A DNA stretch of 64,000 nt, taken from contig BROI01000021.1 of the NCBI GenBank assembly GCA_027923505.1, forward strand, positions 605,209-669,208, in the 5' to 3' direction. Position numbers and translations under genes: made by a program. Below the pieces are notes generated by a model. That model did not search any database. It worked only from the letters and a program-made list of their open reading frames with translations, and was not told the DNA's origin. Each line of letters starts with the position of its first letter. Position 1 is the first letter of the stretch. Below, one piece after another: positions 10,734 through 22,252 of the stretch. This DNA comes from Mayamaea pseudoterrestris (taxonomy: Eukaryota; Bacillariophyta; Bacillariophyceae; Sellaphorales; Sellaphoraceae).

Positions 10734-12488
10734 TTAGAATTCCTCGTCATCATAGTATTCCTCGTCGTCGTATTCATATTCATCGGCAAGGGCAGCAGCA
10801 TTTTCTTCCGCCGCAGCATCCTTTTCCACTGGTGATAGAGCAGCAGGTTTCATCGATTCTCCATCCACAAGTCTAGCGACGTCGCTCTCGTCATTATCGA
10901 CTTCCTTATCAACCACTACGCTCTCTCCTCCCCCCAAAGATGCTTCAGTCTCTGCAGTACGTTCTTCTAAATTTAATCCTTTTTCCAATACATCTCTTGA
11001 GACCGTGGTGCCCATCCGCGAAGGTAGGAACAAGCCAAATGCATCCAACTTTGGTGACGTCTTCTTCACCATGGAGCGCGTCTGGGGAAGAAGATCATCC
11101 TTGTAGAATGCGCACCATTTCTTAAGCAGAACTGGATCCGCTCCCTTGATATCGTCTTCTTTGAGCGCGCGGTTCAGCGCTACGGCAGTGGCGCTTGTCA
11201 GGGCAATTAGATCCGACGCGACCCGCTCAACGGCAAGGGCAGTATTTTCGCACTCTTCGCCGTCCTTTAGCTGACAAGCAACGCCCGCCTTGAGCAAAAT
11301 CTCTGCTGCACCCAAATGCTCTTGTCTCAAGTTGGTGGATGTGATTGGCTTGGGTGGTTTTTTCTTGTCCACCTTGGGCAGCGTTCCTATTTCATCGAAC
11401 ATGCCACCAAAGCACTGCGCTCGCATGATAACATAGTGTGCATACCGCGACAAGAACGCGCGAAATTTGATATTCTCTGCATTTGTGTCACCAGCAAGTA
11501 GCTGCTTGGAATTGAAATATTTGTCTTTGCGCTTTAAGTCGCGCATCCGCCTCAATTCGCGAAGCCGCGCCTTCAAGGCTGGTGCATGATCAGGTGCACC
11601 ATCACTGGAAAATCTATGAAGGATATATAACGCCTTGAGTGTGGTTCGCCAATCCTTCTCCGCCATTTTTGCCCAAAGCTTTCGCAAGACGGCATCGTAA
11701 ATATCGTAGCGCGAGCTTATCTGGTACGTGACGCCCACCAGCCGCTCCACATGTTTTCCCTTTACGGGCGTGTCGTCTGGACGAGTTGACTTTAGCATGA
11801 CTTGTTCAAGTTCTGAGCTAGTAAGTCCTTTTATGTCTCTGTAAAGATTGGAGGATAGACTCGAGGTTGACTCCTTGGCCGTTTTGATGGAATTGATTGC
11901 AGCCGCCTTGAGCTTTTCTGGATCTGGTAGCGAGTTACGGAGTGCAGCAATCCCTCTCGTGAAAGCTGCAGGCTGTGGAGGGCCTCTTCCGTACGGAACG
12001 ACTGCACCCGGCGGACGGCGACCGGCTTTGCCAGGAGGAACCCTACGCGCCGGAGGACCGTTTCTCGATGGTGGCTGACGATAATCCGTTTCGTAGTCGT
12101 CATACTCTTCCTCCTCGACAAACCGAGACTTTGGAGCACGTCTTTTCGATACTACAGTGTTTCGCGCTGTCCGAGATGATGGTTGCGTAGGCCGGCGGCG
12201 GCTTTTCGTGTCGACGTAATCAAGTGTATCATCGTCATCCATGATTAACTCTTCCTCGTCCTCGTCATCAGCTACTAAACTGAGACCTTCGTCCAAAAAC
12301 TCCTCATTGTCCTCCTCCTCTTGCATTATTTCTCTTGATCGCCTTGAAAGTGGTCCTCTTTTAGCAGTTGCAGCTGATCCCGATGATCGACCCACTGACG
12401 TTGTTGCTCGGGTCGGGCGCCTGGGCGCCTTTGCATCAACTGTCACTACGAGCAGAACCATCAGAAACGCCGCTATAATGGACTTCAT
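10734..12488 (-). CDS. ENTH/ANTH-domain protein with N-terminal signal peptide
   Basis: A single exon of 584 residues. Residues 1-19 are a clear signal peptide ending VTVDA, followed by a basic, hydroxylated stretch (KAPRRPTRATTSVGR) that looks like a transit-peptide-like region. Residues 55-130 alternate acidic and basic low complexity. An ENTH/ANTH fold is predicted at about 210-360: SSELEQVMLKSTRPDDTPVK, then KDWRTTLKALYILHRF and a second helix set. Cytosolic ENTH/ANTH proteins bind phosphoinositides and clathrin in vesicle formation and have no signal peptide. The residue after the predicted cleavage is Lys, not Phe, which in diatoms fits the periplastidial compartment rather than the stroma. 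The C-terminus is strongly acidic (DDEEYYDDEEF). Location is inference. Confidence 0.8.
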   Translation of the reverse strand: MKSIIAAFLMVLLVVTVDAKAPRRPTRATTSVGRSSGSAATAKRGPLSRRSREIMQEEEDNEEFLDEGLSLVADDEDEEELIMDDDDTLDYVDTKSRRRPTQPSSRTARNTVVSKRRAPKSRFVEEEEYDDYETDYRQPPSRNGPPARRVPPGKAGRRPPGAVVPYGRGPPQPAAFTRGIAALRNSLPDPEKLKAAAINSIKTAKESTSSLSSNLYRDIKGLTSSELEQVMLKSTRPDDTPVKGKHVERLVGVTYQISSRYDIYDAVLRKLWAKMAEKDWRTTLKALYILHRFSSDGAPDHAPALKARLRELRRMRDLKRKDKYFNSKQLLAGDTNAENIKFRAFLSRYAHYVIMRAQCFGGMFDEIGTLPKVDKKKPPKPITSTNLRQEHLGAAEILLKAGVACQLKDGEECENTALAVERVASDLIALTSATAVALNRALKEDDIKGADPVLLKKWCAFYKDDLLPQTRSMVKKTSPKLDAFGLFLPSRMGTTVSRDVLEKGLNLEERTAETEASLGGGESVVVDKEVDNDESDVARLVDGESMKPAALSPVEKDAAAEENAAALADEYEYDDEEYYDDEEF

Positions 12489-12720
12489 TCTCAGACAAGT
12501 GATGTTTGTAGTGTCGCGTTTACTGATGCTCCAGGAAAGGACTGATTCGAGAGGCAGGTCAACCTACCGTCGACGAGGAAGGAACGAATGATTGCTGCTC
12601 GATGGAGCGATGCGGTTTTTGCCGCGTGGACGGACACCAACCATTCCCGTCAAGTCACTGAGTCACGATTCACCATTCATCGCGATCTTGCGCCTCGCTC
12701 ATTCTTTTCTACTTTCTACC
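12489..12720. promoter_or_regulatory. Divergent promoter, ENTH protein / AK6
   Basis: The 232 bp between the two start codons must contain both promoters. No TATA box or other element is obvious. Confidence 0.4.
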
Positions 12721-13434
12721 ATGGCTGACGACGCGAGCGATAACTCCCGGAAACGACCAAATCTCCTCATTACAGGAACGCCAGGTGTTGGAAAGACAAC
12801 TTTGGCGTCGGAAATCGCGGTGAGTGACTTTGAATTGGTTGGTTGATCGGCACTTGAAGCTGCTGCTTCTCGCTTGCGTCGTCGTCACCTGACATGATGT
12901 CTCAGCAAACGTCGTCTCCTTGCCATTTGCAACAACTTTGATTATAAGGAACGGCTGCATATGAAGCATATCAACGTCGGCGCGCTCATCGAGGAGAATA
13001 AGTGCTATAGTGGCAAAGACGAGGAGCTTGATACCAAGATTCTCGACGAAGACAAACTACTGGATATAATGGAACCGCTCATTCAACAAGCAGCAGATGA
13101 AGAGATTGGACTTGTGGCTGATTTTCATGTCTGCGAAATGTTTCCGGAGCGATGGTTCGACCTTGTCTTGGTGCTACGAGCCACTACCGAAGTCTTGTTT
13201 GATCGATTGACTGCGCGTGGATACAAGGATCGAAAGCGAAACGAAAATATGGAGTCAGAAATTATGCAAGTTGTTTTGGAAGACGCGAAGGAAGCTTACG
13301 ATCCAATCATTGTACACGAAATACCGTCCAATACGCTAGATGATATGGAGAGTGCCATTCGTCGTGTGCAAGAGTGGTCGACGCAGTGGCTCAACGATCA
13401 CGGACAGGAAATTACAAGTCTTACGGCAACCTAA
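12721..13434 (+). CDS. AK6: Adenylate kinase 6 / Fap7 (hCINAP) homologue
   Basis: Exon 1 at 12721-12819 and exon 2 at 12949-13434 give 194 residues. The 129-bp intron has a GTGAGT donor and a TTATAAG acceptor chosen because it keeps the spacing between the P-loop and INVG exactly as in human AK6. Walker A is GTPGVGKTT (19-27). INVGALIEE, the ILDEDKLLD segment, DFHVCEMFPERWFDLV and the LID-type RLTARGY all match the family. AK6/Fap7 binds uS11 (Rps14) and supports the last 18S rRNA cleavage besides having adenylate kinase and ATPase activity in the nucleus. It ends 38 bp from the convergent NAA15 gene. Confidence 0.92.
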
Positions 13435-13472
13435 ACCACACGCGTTATTTAACTAAACTGACAGCATCTGTC

Positions 13473-16308
13473 TTACTCAAAAGTAGGAAGCAAAGGAAAT
13501 TGAGCCTTGACAGCTGCAATCCACATTTTCGTAGCCTGCTCAGCGCCAGACCCCAATGACTTTAGTACCGATAACGCCTCGCTACAAGTGTCAACGGAGA
13601 CCCCTCTCGACTTGATGCCACAGTCGACAATTAAGGCACAAGCGTCGACGACTGAACCTGCTTTCGTTTCCACCAAAGCCTTAGCAATAGCAACACGTAA
13701 CGGAAGAGCAGTTAGCTCATCGGTCGACGCCGCTTTTGCTGCCTCCTGGATGAACACCACTAAATCTTTATCATTTAGCAAAGTTGGAGCGGCTTCATCC
13801 ACAAATGCTTGAGACTGATCTGACAAATTCCCAAAAAATGGTCTTTTTACAAAGAAATCGACTGTCCGAGTGAAGAGAGCAGCATTGGCTGGATCTATTG
13901 ACCGCGCCTTGTAGAGAGACTGCAGTGACATCATCACTTTCTTTCGTCGAATTGCTACATCGTACCGAGCGATCCACGAGTCGATATTCCTTGGAGCACT
14001 ATAAACGAGGACTGCAGAAAGCTTAGAAGCCTCCAAAAGTGGATCTTTTGCAAGTAAATCCTTGCCAAGCGGATCAATTTCTATAAACGACGTTGCCTCC
14101 GTTTTCGCAGAAGGTGCTTTTGCGTGATTCCCATTCGCCTCGCTGATTTCATGCACGTCAGCTTCTACCTTTACCGACGCCTTTTTCTTTTTGCGCGCAA
14201 TCGCCTTGGCCTTTTTACGCTCGGCGGAAGTCATTAGGGAGTAGTCGGGTTCATCGCTTTCGGAAATGATGGGTCGGTCGTATAAAACAAGGTATATATG
14301 AATCGTCCCTAATGCAGCCTTGACGTAGTATTCTTGTCCAAAAAGGGAGTCTTCAAAGCGAAGCATGTCCACATACGAACGAAACGTCACCTTTTTCAAA
14401 CAATAGCCATGGAAATCAAATTGATCGTCGCGTATATCTTCAAAGTGTTTCAAAACAGCGGCTGCACAAAACAAAACGTATGAGAAAAGAAATTTGTCGA
14501 TCGCTTGCGACTAATATCCATATTCTTACCATACTTTTTTAAACTCCGCCCCATGTCTTGTTTTTTAAAGCAGCATGCTGCCATCTCCAGCTCATACCAA
14601 GAGCATTGCATCTCAAAAAGATTTTGCTCCGAATTGCCTTCGTGCTTGGCGAACAGCGAGATGATTTTCATTGCTTCCTCTTCCATACCGGCAAGTAGCA
14701 TGTAACGAGTCGTCTCGTTATTCATATATCGATCTTGTTTGTCAAGTTCGCGGCCCTTTTCGATACATTCGACAGCTCCACTACAATCTCCCGACTTGTA
14801 AAGTATTCGAGCTTTCAGAAGGTAAACATCGACTGCATCGGGTGTATGTTCTATACATTTATTTAGCAAGATCACAGCATCGACATATTCTGCCACCAAT
14901 TCATGCAGTCCAGCTCGAAGATACCAAGCCCACAAGATTGTGGTCTGTGGCTCTTCGTCGGCGTCCGACTCTGCGAACTTAGATGAAGCAGCGAGCGAAG
15001 AAATGAAACCATCAACAACGTCAGTGTACACCTTATACAATGAGTGCAAACGTAAATCGACCGGATCGTTTGGCCGTAGTAAAGAATCATCCCTCTCGAT
15101 CCATAAAAATGAATGTAGCTCATGACACAGCGAGGGAACACCTTGAGATAGGTGTTTTCTACAAAGCTGGTCAACCGCAAATCGAAATGCTTCGCCGTCA
15201 AGAAAAGTAATGGGAATTTGCTTCGCGGCATACGAATCGGGATATCTCACTTGTAGGTCCAACTCGTAAGCTTCTCGTAATACCTTTTTCTGGTTGCCTG
15301 TCAATGGGACCATTGACGCCAGCGTTTGAGACCCCCGCAAACCAAGCACTTTATCGCACAAGTCTGCGTCAACATCTAGAAGGATACACATGTACATAGA
15401 GTGGATGCGATAGTCTTCGGTCATTCCGCGATCAAACATGGCCATGACAGCTTCCCTTCCGCGCGCAAAGTCCCGCAACTTTATTGAATACTCTGCTTTA
15501 GAAAACAGCCAAGCCCCTCGATCGACAACAGTTTCCTCACAAACATCAAGATGATGTAGTGCCTCATCGTAGTTGTTCGGCATCTCTGCCAATATACGGT
15601 TCTTATACATGGCAAGCTCGCTCGACTCTATACAACGACCAAGTTCTTCGGATCCCTCGTTCAGTGTTCGTAGATACGTGTCAATCACTTCAATTGCTCC
15701 TGTCAATTCTCCCGTCTGGTGTTTGGCTAGAGCCAATGCCATCCAATGAATTTTTAAGCTCGGCCGAAGCTGTAGAATCGTCGCTCGCGTTTCTTCAAAG
15801 CCAATCAGGTCGCGCATCTGGATCTGAAGCATAGAAAGGTCTCTTAAGATATTAAGGTTACTATTGTCAATGCGAAGTGCTCGTTTGTAGGCTTTTATTG
15901 CTTCATTATAGTTGCGCTCATTTCGATGCAAGAGACCGAAGACGTGCCAACACATGTGGGAACTGTAGAGGGTTCGAGGCAATGCCATTCAAATATGAGA
16001 CTACAATACTTCAAAAAGCGCGATCCATAACCATGACATATGACTTACTTCATGTCATTCATCAGACCTTCTTTAACGCATGCTTGTGCTTCGCCTCCTT
16101 TGCCCGTGCTGCTCAAAGTCAAACCCTTCATTGCAAGTGTCTCTCCATGTTTTGGAAACTTTTTTAGTATCGCGTCAGCCTGTTTTAGTGCCTTCTTATA
16201 TTGTTTCGTATCAAAGTGCTTTTGTAGAGTTCGAAACATGTCTTGCTCTTTCTTTGGTAGTGGGCGCCCAGCACCAGCCTGTGGATTGTTGTCGAGTACG
16301 GGAGCCAT
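13473..16308 (-). CDS. NAA15: NatA complex auxiliary subunit NAA15 (TPR scaffold)
   Basis: Three exons, 16308-16049, 15962-14530 and 14461-13473, give 893 residues, near human NAA15 (866). Introns have GTAAGT/CTACAG and GTAAGA/GTGCAG borders, and phases agree. The N-terminus has PLPKKEQDMF and GETLAMKGLTLSSTGK, then SHMCWHVFGLL and LRDLSMLQIQMRD, the hallmark first TPRs. After the second splice DDQFDFHGYC and FRSYVDMLR are conserved. A Lys-rich stretch (AERKKAKAIARKKKK) matches the basic segment that binds the catalytic subunit and ribosome. NAA15 anchors NAA10 at the exit tunnel for co-translational N-terminal acetylation. Confidence 0.93.
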
Positions 16309-16592
16309 GGTCTACAATGGACGGCGACCGGACAGCAAACGTCGCGGCAGTCGTATCAACGATCGTATTCAAAACAATGCAATCTATTCGCTTGGTCCCG
16401 CTAAAGTTACGACGAAAGACTGTTGCGTTGCGAGAAGGGTAGGTTACTGCACCCTGCCGTTGTCGATCCACATTTTCGCGTAGGATGGAAAAGAAAGGCG
16501 GCTTGGACGGTCGCGACATCGCAGCAAGGCGCGGTCCCGCACGTCGGAGGCCAGACGAGTACCGTTCAGACGCTAAATATATCTGACAACGA
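16309..16592. promoter_or_regulatory. Divergent promoter, NAA15 / LYR protein
   Basis: 284 bp between start codons. A GTACCGTTC element lies about 35 bp upstream of the LYR start. No other element is recognised. Confidence 0.35.
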
Positions 16593-16895
16593 ATGAACCG
16601 CTCGCACAAAGTGATTGTAGATCAATACACTATGTCGACCGCCCAAACGCGAGCGAAGGCTCTATCTTTATACAGACAGCTACTCAGAGGAGCTCAAAAG
16701 ATGCCAACTCCCAATCGACGTAATTTCGTTCTCAAGAAAACGCGGACAGAGTTCAAGGCCAATTTAAACTTGACATCACCCGACGACATCGCGTTCTGCA
16801 TTCGACTTGCGGACACGAATCTTGATACAGTTTTAATACAGGCCGAGCACCTGTCACGACTAATGAAAGATATAAACTATCATGCAGATATATAG
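16593..16895 (+). CDS. LYR-motif (complex1_LYR) small protein
   Basis: A 100-residue single-exon protein. It has ALSLYRQLLR, the LYR tripeptide followed by a basic helix, then RRNFVLKKTRTEF, the conserved downstream Arg/Phe segment of the LYR superfamily. Such proteins are mitochondrial assembly factors or subunits that bind acyl-ACP (ISD11, LYRM, SDHAF1/3). The set of residues does not let me choose a subfamily. The first ATG (16593) is used. A second ATG at 16632 (MSTAQTRAK) would give an 87-residue form with an N-terminus more like LYRM4. It is followed 35 bp later by the convergent UAP stop. Confidence 0.75.
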   Translation: MNRSHKVIVDQYTMSTAQTRAKALSLYRQLLRGAQKMPTPNRRNFVLKKTRTEFKANLNLTSPDDIAFCIRLADTNLDTVLIQAEHLSRLMKDINYHADI

Positions 16896-16930
16896 ACTTG
16901 ACAGGGTTATAAAGCGCTCGTCGTGACACT

Positions 16931-18481
16931 TTATAAAACGAACGGCATAGATATTGCCTTGTCTTGGTACTCGTCCAAACCTTCACCTGCATAACTTATC
17001 GCCGGCGAAATTTCGCTAATAGCGGCTTCGTCTCCAATCAAATTTGCTCCTGCTTTGCGTAACCAGTCTTTGGCGACGTTTGAGATCATTGCACGCGCCG
17101 TGTCAGGACTATCCGACAAAGCACCAGCTGCGTTTTTGACAGGTGCAAACTCCTCGTTCCGTTCAACCTCCCACACAATCATTCTCTTTGATAATGGGAA
17201 TACATCAAAGATGAATGTTTCTAGCTTAACTCCGTTGATATCTGACGGCGTAACAGTCTCCCTTCCATTCCAAAACGGTATCTTCTTTCGAGCAATGTGG
17301 TATAGAGCACCCATGTTCGGCAGTATCACATCCTGAACAAAGTCGAGCGTGTAAAAGTGGTTGCAGATGTTTCCCGCACCGTAAATCAGCTTGCCCGTGT
17401 CGTCCATTTGAGAAGCCACCTCGTCGGTCATTTCCGAATACTCTACAATGCGCGACTTGCCATTGTGTAATGCAACGACACCAACCTTTTCGTATGGATC
17501 TGCCTTCCATACCACCTTGTTTCCGCAATCAGCCTGTTGCTGAATGCAGTAACCAACAAAGACTGGATCAGCAGGTTTCACTAAAGCGTTATCGATGCTG
17601 AAAACATGCAAGAACTCTATCCCACGCGCTCGCATGTTAGCGACCGCACCGGAGGATTGCAGAGAAGTGTAGAGGCCACCGTTGCCATCTGGAGCCATGC
17701 TAACACGTGAGGCAGTTTCCATAATGATCTTTCCCTCCTCCGTTAAGCATGGAAGCATGCCTTGCTGGAAGAGAAAGACATTATCGACGCCAAGTTCAAA
17801 AAAGTTGTTTGCCGTGAAATAATCGAGAGTCATTTGATGGTTCGCTGGGGACGTCATGATGTACAACGGCAACGTCAAAGCATTGCACAAACTAGTAACT
17901 TTTCGGATACGTTCGGCGATGAGCTGGAAGAGTGTTCGGCCGGAGGGCAGCCCAATGTCATACATTCCTTTTGGACCATCAAACCCAAGTCGCGTACCCT
18001 GAATTCAAAGAGTAGGTAAGAGATGATCCGCGAGTGATGATAAGATCTATCAGTCTGTGTCTTACTTGTCCGCCAGCCAGGACCTTAGTATAGGAAAAAT
18101 GTGTGTTAAGTGTGAGCTTGTATCTTCGCAAATAATCTTTAACGACGTTCGTATCATACATTACATACATACCAGGGCTGCAACCTTGTGGTTTCTGATT
18201 GCTTCCATTCCAGTCAAACGAGACGTCAGCCTCGTTTCTTCATCCGTCGCCCTTCCAATCGGTCCATAAAAGGGTTCAAAACTATCGGACTGTTTCGCCG
18301 ACAACTCCTGGGTTGCCGCCGCATTAAGAATTACGGCAAGCTTTTCCACATTAATTTCATTTAGCTGCTTTAAAAGTTTCAATTTGTCTTCCTCTTTTAT
18401 TGTGTCGACGTACTTGAGAACTTGGTCTTGTTTGGCCCTTTGATAGCGCTCGCGCACGGTTGCAAGGTCCGCCATGGTCAT
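16931..18481 (-). CDS. UAP1: UDP-N-acetylglucosamine pyrophosphorylase, with 18-nt microexon
   Basis: Exons 18481-18173, 18083-18066 and 17998-16931 give 464 residues. The nucleotide-binding signature is split over three exons: KVAAL, then the microexon VLAGGQ, then GTRLGFDGPKG. Introns are GTATGT...TAAG and GTAAG...TTCAG, both phase 0, so skipping would keep the frame but remove the motif. Downstream are TSPANHQMTLDYF, GNGGLYTSL, the uridine-binding region, and EYSEMTDE. UAP joins UTP and GlcNAc-1-phosphate to make UDP-GlcNAc for chitin, N-glycans and GPI anchors. Start choice between 18481 and 18475 (both ATG) is open. Length is close to the family norm (about 480-520). Confidence 0.93.
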
Positions 18482-18831
18482 TGTCACCAAAAAATTTATC
18501 GCGAATAGTTTCGGTCTTCGTGTCCTACCGTGACAAGTGTACTGTTTGGACGATACTACGTTTTGACATTGCAGCAGTTTCGTGATGTGACGCACTTTTC
18601 CGATGACGTATGAGGCGCAGTTGAATTTGTCGCATGAGCATTCCGCCGCTTCCAGACGCTTGCACCGCCGCGCCACCTTGCTGTCGCGAGTCTACCTAGC
18701 AGTTGCTTGCCCAATAGGAGCAGGATAGGCTACACCAGCCTCTCGACCAAAGTTTCGTGCTAGCTAACTATTTTGTTTTCCATACGGTGCATACGAACCT
18801 TCAGCGAAGCGTTCATGAGCGTTACAGTTTC

Positions 18832-21781
18832 ATGCCAACAACTTACGCGAGAATTTTAAGGGCATCATTCGAAGCAACGAACCTCGAGTCACTCACACTT
18901 GGCATGCGAGAGAGTCTTGTCGTGCTGCATACGTCTATCGATCGTGTGAGCTTGATGAAAGAAGGTCGCATTAAGAATATGGAAGCAGGAGAGCAAAGTA
19001 AAAGGGGTGTTAAACGGCCCAATAGCATTGCGTCCATTATCAACGAACAACCCGTAGTCGCCGACGATACCGACATTGACAAAAGTGGAGTAATAGAAGA
19101 CGGCAGTTTGACTCAGCAAGCGCAATCCACTCATTCATCGAGTACCAACACAATTTCGGATGATGCGCAAAGCGCTAGTGCGGCACGAGACGAACTGGAG
19201 GATAGGTCTCTCGGTGGGTCGCCGGGCCATCACCTCGCTACAACAACGTGTGATGGAAGTAATGCCATGAGCCAGGATGAGCTGGACGAATATTCGTCTC
19301 ATATGCCACTGCATCGGTCGGGTTCAGAGCATGAAGCGTTGGAACTAGAGGCAGCGCTTCGCTTTCATCATAATAGACGCGTGCTGTTATCACGATTAGA
19401 TGACACTGTTACCACTGGAAGACTGTGCATGGTACGGAATATCGATTACTCTGATCATAGAGGATTTGTTAAAAGGCAATTGAAACACTCACGTCTCCGT
19501 TTTCGCTCAGATCAATCTTGCTCGCCGCAACCTTTCTCCGGCCGAAGCACCTTTAATCGCCACCGCGATACAGGCCAATCCACAGCTGACGGAACTTAAA
19601 CTATGCTACAATTTATTGGGAGACGCAGGTGCACACATAATAGCTACAGCTTTGCGAAACAATGCTGGACAGCCTCATGGGACCTTGTTAACACTGGACC
19701 TTGGTTTTAATGAAATTGGAGACGTTGGCTGCGACGCAATTGCCGTTGCTGGTGTCACTGGCAACTATATAATGCGGTCATTGTACTTGACTGGGAACAA
19801 AATAAAAAAGAATGGCGCATTATCGCTAGCGCGCGCAATTTTGCATGGAACTGGCCTTACGTCGCTATATCTATCGGCGAATACCATTGGTTCGACAGGC
19901 ATGACCGCGATTGCCCTTGCAGTCGCGAGGAACGATGAACGGTTAGCTAGTCCGGAAGCGTACGCCATTTCCACTGAAGCCCCTTCCAGACGAATGGAAA
20001 ATCTGCATCTCAGCGCTACCTTGGCAAATCAAGATGGGTTTGAAGCAATAGCTGGTTTAGTGCTATCAACTGCATCGCTGAAAGCACTTTGCCTTTCTGG
20101 CAACAACATTGACGATCATGACATGGTTCTTTTGTCGCATGCGCTGGCACAGAACAAGTCCATTCCGCTTGAATCAATCCGTTTGGGTTACAACCATATT
20201 ACCTGTCAAGGAGTCGAGTGCTTCATGAACGCCATATGGGGGTCTTCAACATTACGAGAAGTTATGCTGAATCACAACAAGCTGCAAGATCGTGGTGCAC
20301 AGTTGTGCGCGGTGGTACTTACGTCAATATCTCTCCGAATCCTGGATTTATCGTTCAACCGAGTGACTACTGTCGGTATAAAGGCGATTATGAAGAACTT
20401 ATCTGAGAACGCCACACTTCACTCGCTCAGCCTCTGTGGCATTCCAATTGATTTAAACGCGTCAAAAGCGGTTTCTTATGCGCTGGCGTATAACAGCTCA
20501 TTGCGAGAACTGTATCTTGACAATTGTTCGACCGGATATTCATCTCAGCGGCACATAGTGGCTGGTGTCGTCTCTAATAGACGTTCTTCGCTATCAGTTT
20601 TGACCGGCTTTGCGGTTGGCCGTAAGTACTGGTGGCTTTTCGTCATTTGGGTTGATAAAAATGTCTCACGTGTAATTTTCTTGCTTTGGAAGCCGTTGCG
20701 ATGACGCTTGGTATGCCACAACTGCCTAGTGGGTGGACGAACGCTCAAGTTTTGAGATTTTTTCAAACCATGTGGAAACAATGGCTGCTCAAATCTGGAC
20801 GAGGGGCTGCACTCACCGACGAACAAGTGGTCCGGGGACCAGCGCCGCCGGCTGCTGTTGCGGCCGCGGCAAAAATAGCTCTCGCCGCGATAGGATCGTC
20901 GGATGCCAACTTCCCGAGGGTTGAACGCGATAAGTTAATGACTGAACGGCCTCCGATAGATGCTGCGCGATCATCGCTAATGGAACGGACAAGTTCTGGG
21001 TCGTTAGCTGTGCCAGAGTTTGCCGATGATTTGAATGGAAATATTGATGAGTGGCTAGACCGTAAATGGCAGAAAGACCTTTATGCTGAGTCGCCTTTTC
21101 CGTCAGCTAATACGAGCAACCCTTTGGAGAACACTGAAAGACGGGAACGAAATTTACAATGGCTCCGAAATCAGTTCCGTTCTCTCAATGAAGTAGGTCG
21201 ACTTCCTTTTAATAATGCAGACCTTTGGCAGCTTCACCAATACTATTTTTCTCCGCCGTTTGCTGCCAATCTTGAGAGCGTCAATGGTTCGAACTGCTCA
21301 AATACTATTGCGAACGATCCATCGCCACGCAATATACATCCTAAGGAGGGCGATCATTACATGGGCAGGTCGGTCTCCTTTCAGACGCTAAAAAATGCAT
21401 TCGCCGGCTCGAGCCTCACCCCGAATGTGCATAAGCGACCGCAAGGCGATGCGGATGTTGATAACTGCCCCGCTCCGAAAAAAGCAAAGAGTCTGAGTAA
21501 GCCTCGAATAGGCTACTATCCTCGAATAATGGTACGGGCGTGTCTTTTTTGGCGTGATGTCTGTGAGCCACCTTTCTCACCTGCAATTCCTTGCCATTCA
21601 GGCTAAAATACAATCGCTTGGCACTAAGCCTATGGAACAATCGCTTTCCTTACTAAGACAGCTCCGATATATGGAGAATATTATCTTTATTGGCAAGGAT
21701 CCTTACGCCGAGCTTGAGGACTCGAATTCTGAAGAACAGACCCACGCTGATGTTGAAATGATCTTGCTTGATTTGCTATGA
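18832..21781 (+). CDS. Leucine-rich-repeat (RNI-type) protein with unassigned C-terminal region
   Basis: Four exons, 18832-19431, 19511-20621, 20693-21531 and 21602-21781, give 909 residues if the ATG at 18832 is used; the ATG at 18955 is equally possible. All introns are 70-79 bp with GTACGG or GTAAGT donors and the phases agree. Residues 60-200 are polar and likely disordered. From exon 2 onward, about nine ribonuclease-inhibitor-type LRRs follow (LTLDLGFNEIGDVGCDAIA, LYLTGNKIKKNGALSLA, LDLSFNRVTTVGIKAI). Exons 3-4 carry a helical, Trp-containing region (VLRFFQTMWKQWLL) and a basic patch that might be nuclear. LRR proteins of this kind are numerous in diatoms; binding partner unknown. Confidence 0.78.
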
Positions 21782-22252
21782 TACTGACAGCCACTTGACG
21801 GATTATTAAATGACAAAAATATGTTATTACTAACTTCCAACGTTTGCAGGCACGAAGCTGGATGTCGTCGGGTAGTAAAAAGGGTGCATGAATCTACTGG
21901 TAGGCAGCCATTGCGTAACTCTTGCCCAACCTGTCACGCCATCTATTGAGCCGGATGCCTTACAATACTTATCTAGAACAGTACTCGCAGGCATACGTCC
22001 TACAATCCCAAGTGTTGTTCCATGATCTCGTCCTATGGACCTACTAAGCGACGAGCCGAGGCTAACTGGGAACCAGGCACACAGCTCACGAAGCTCCATG
22101 TAGTCTTGATGATGCGTAACTAAGCTATAAAGTTTGCTACAAAGTACAAACGTATCTTTAAATGCTAAAAAGATTTCTTAGTAGTAAATGGACGTAGCCA
22201 GATGAATTGATCAAACGATTGTACAGCGACAAATATGTATATGTTTGCAAAG
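21782..22252. other. Intergenic between convergent genes, with one weak 89-codon frame
   Basis: 471 bp. An ATG-to-stop frame of 89 codons lies at 22099-21830 on the minus strand (starts MELRELCAW). I recognise no family, and it sits between two 3' ends, so I do not call it a gene. Confidence 0.4.

Noticed and set aside
21830-22099. 89-codon ATG frame between LRR and repeat-protein genes
   Set aside because: No family resemblance and placed between two 3' ends; could be chance.
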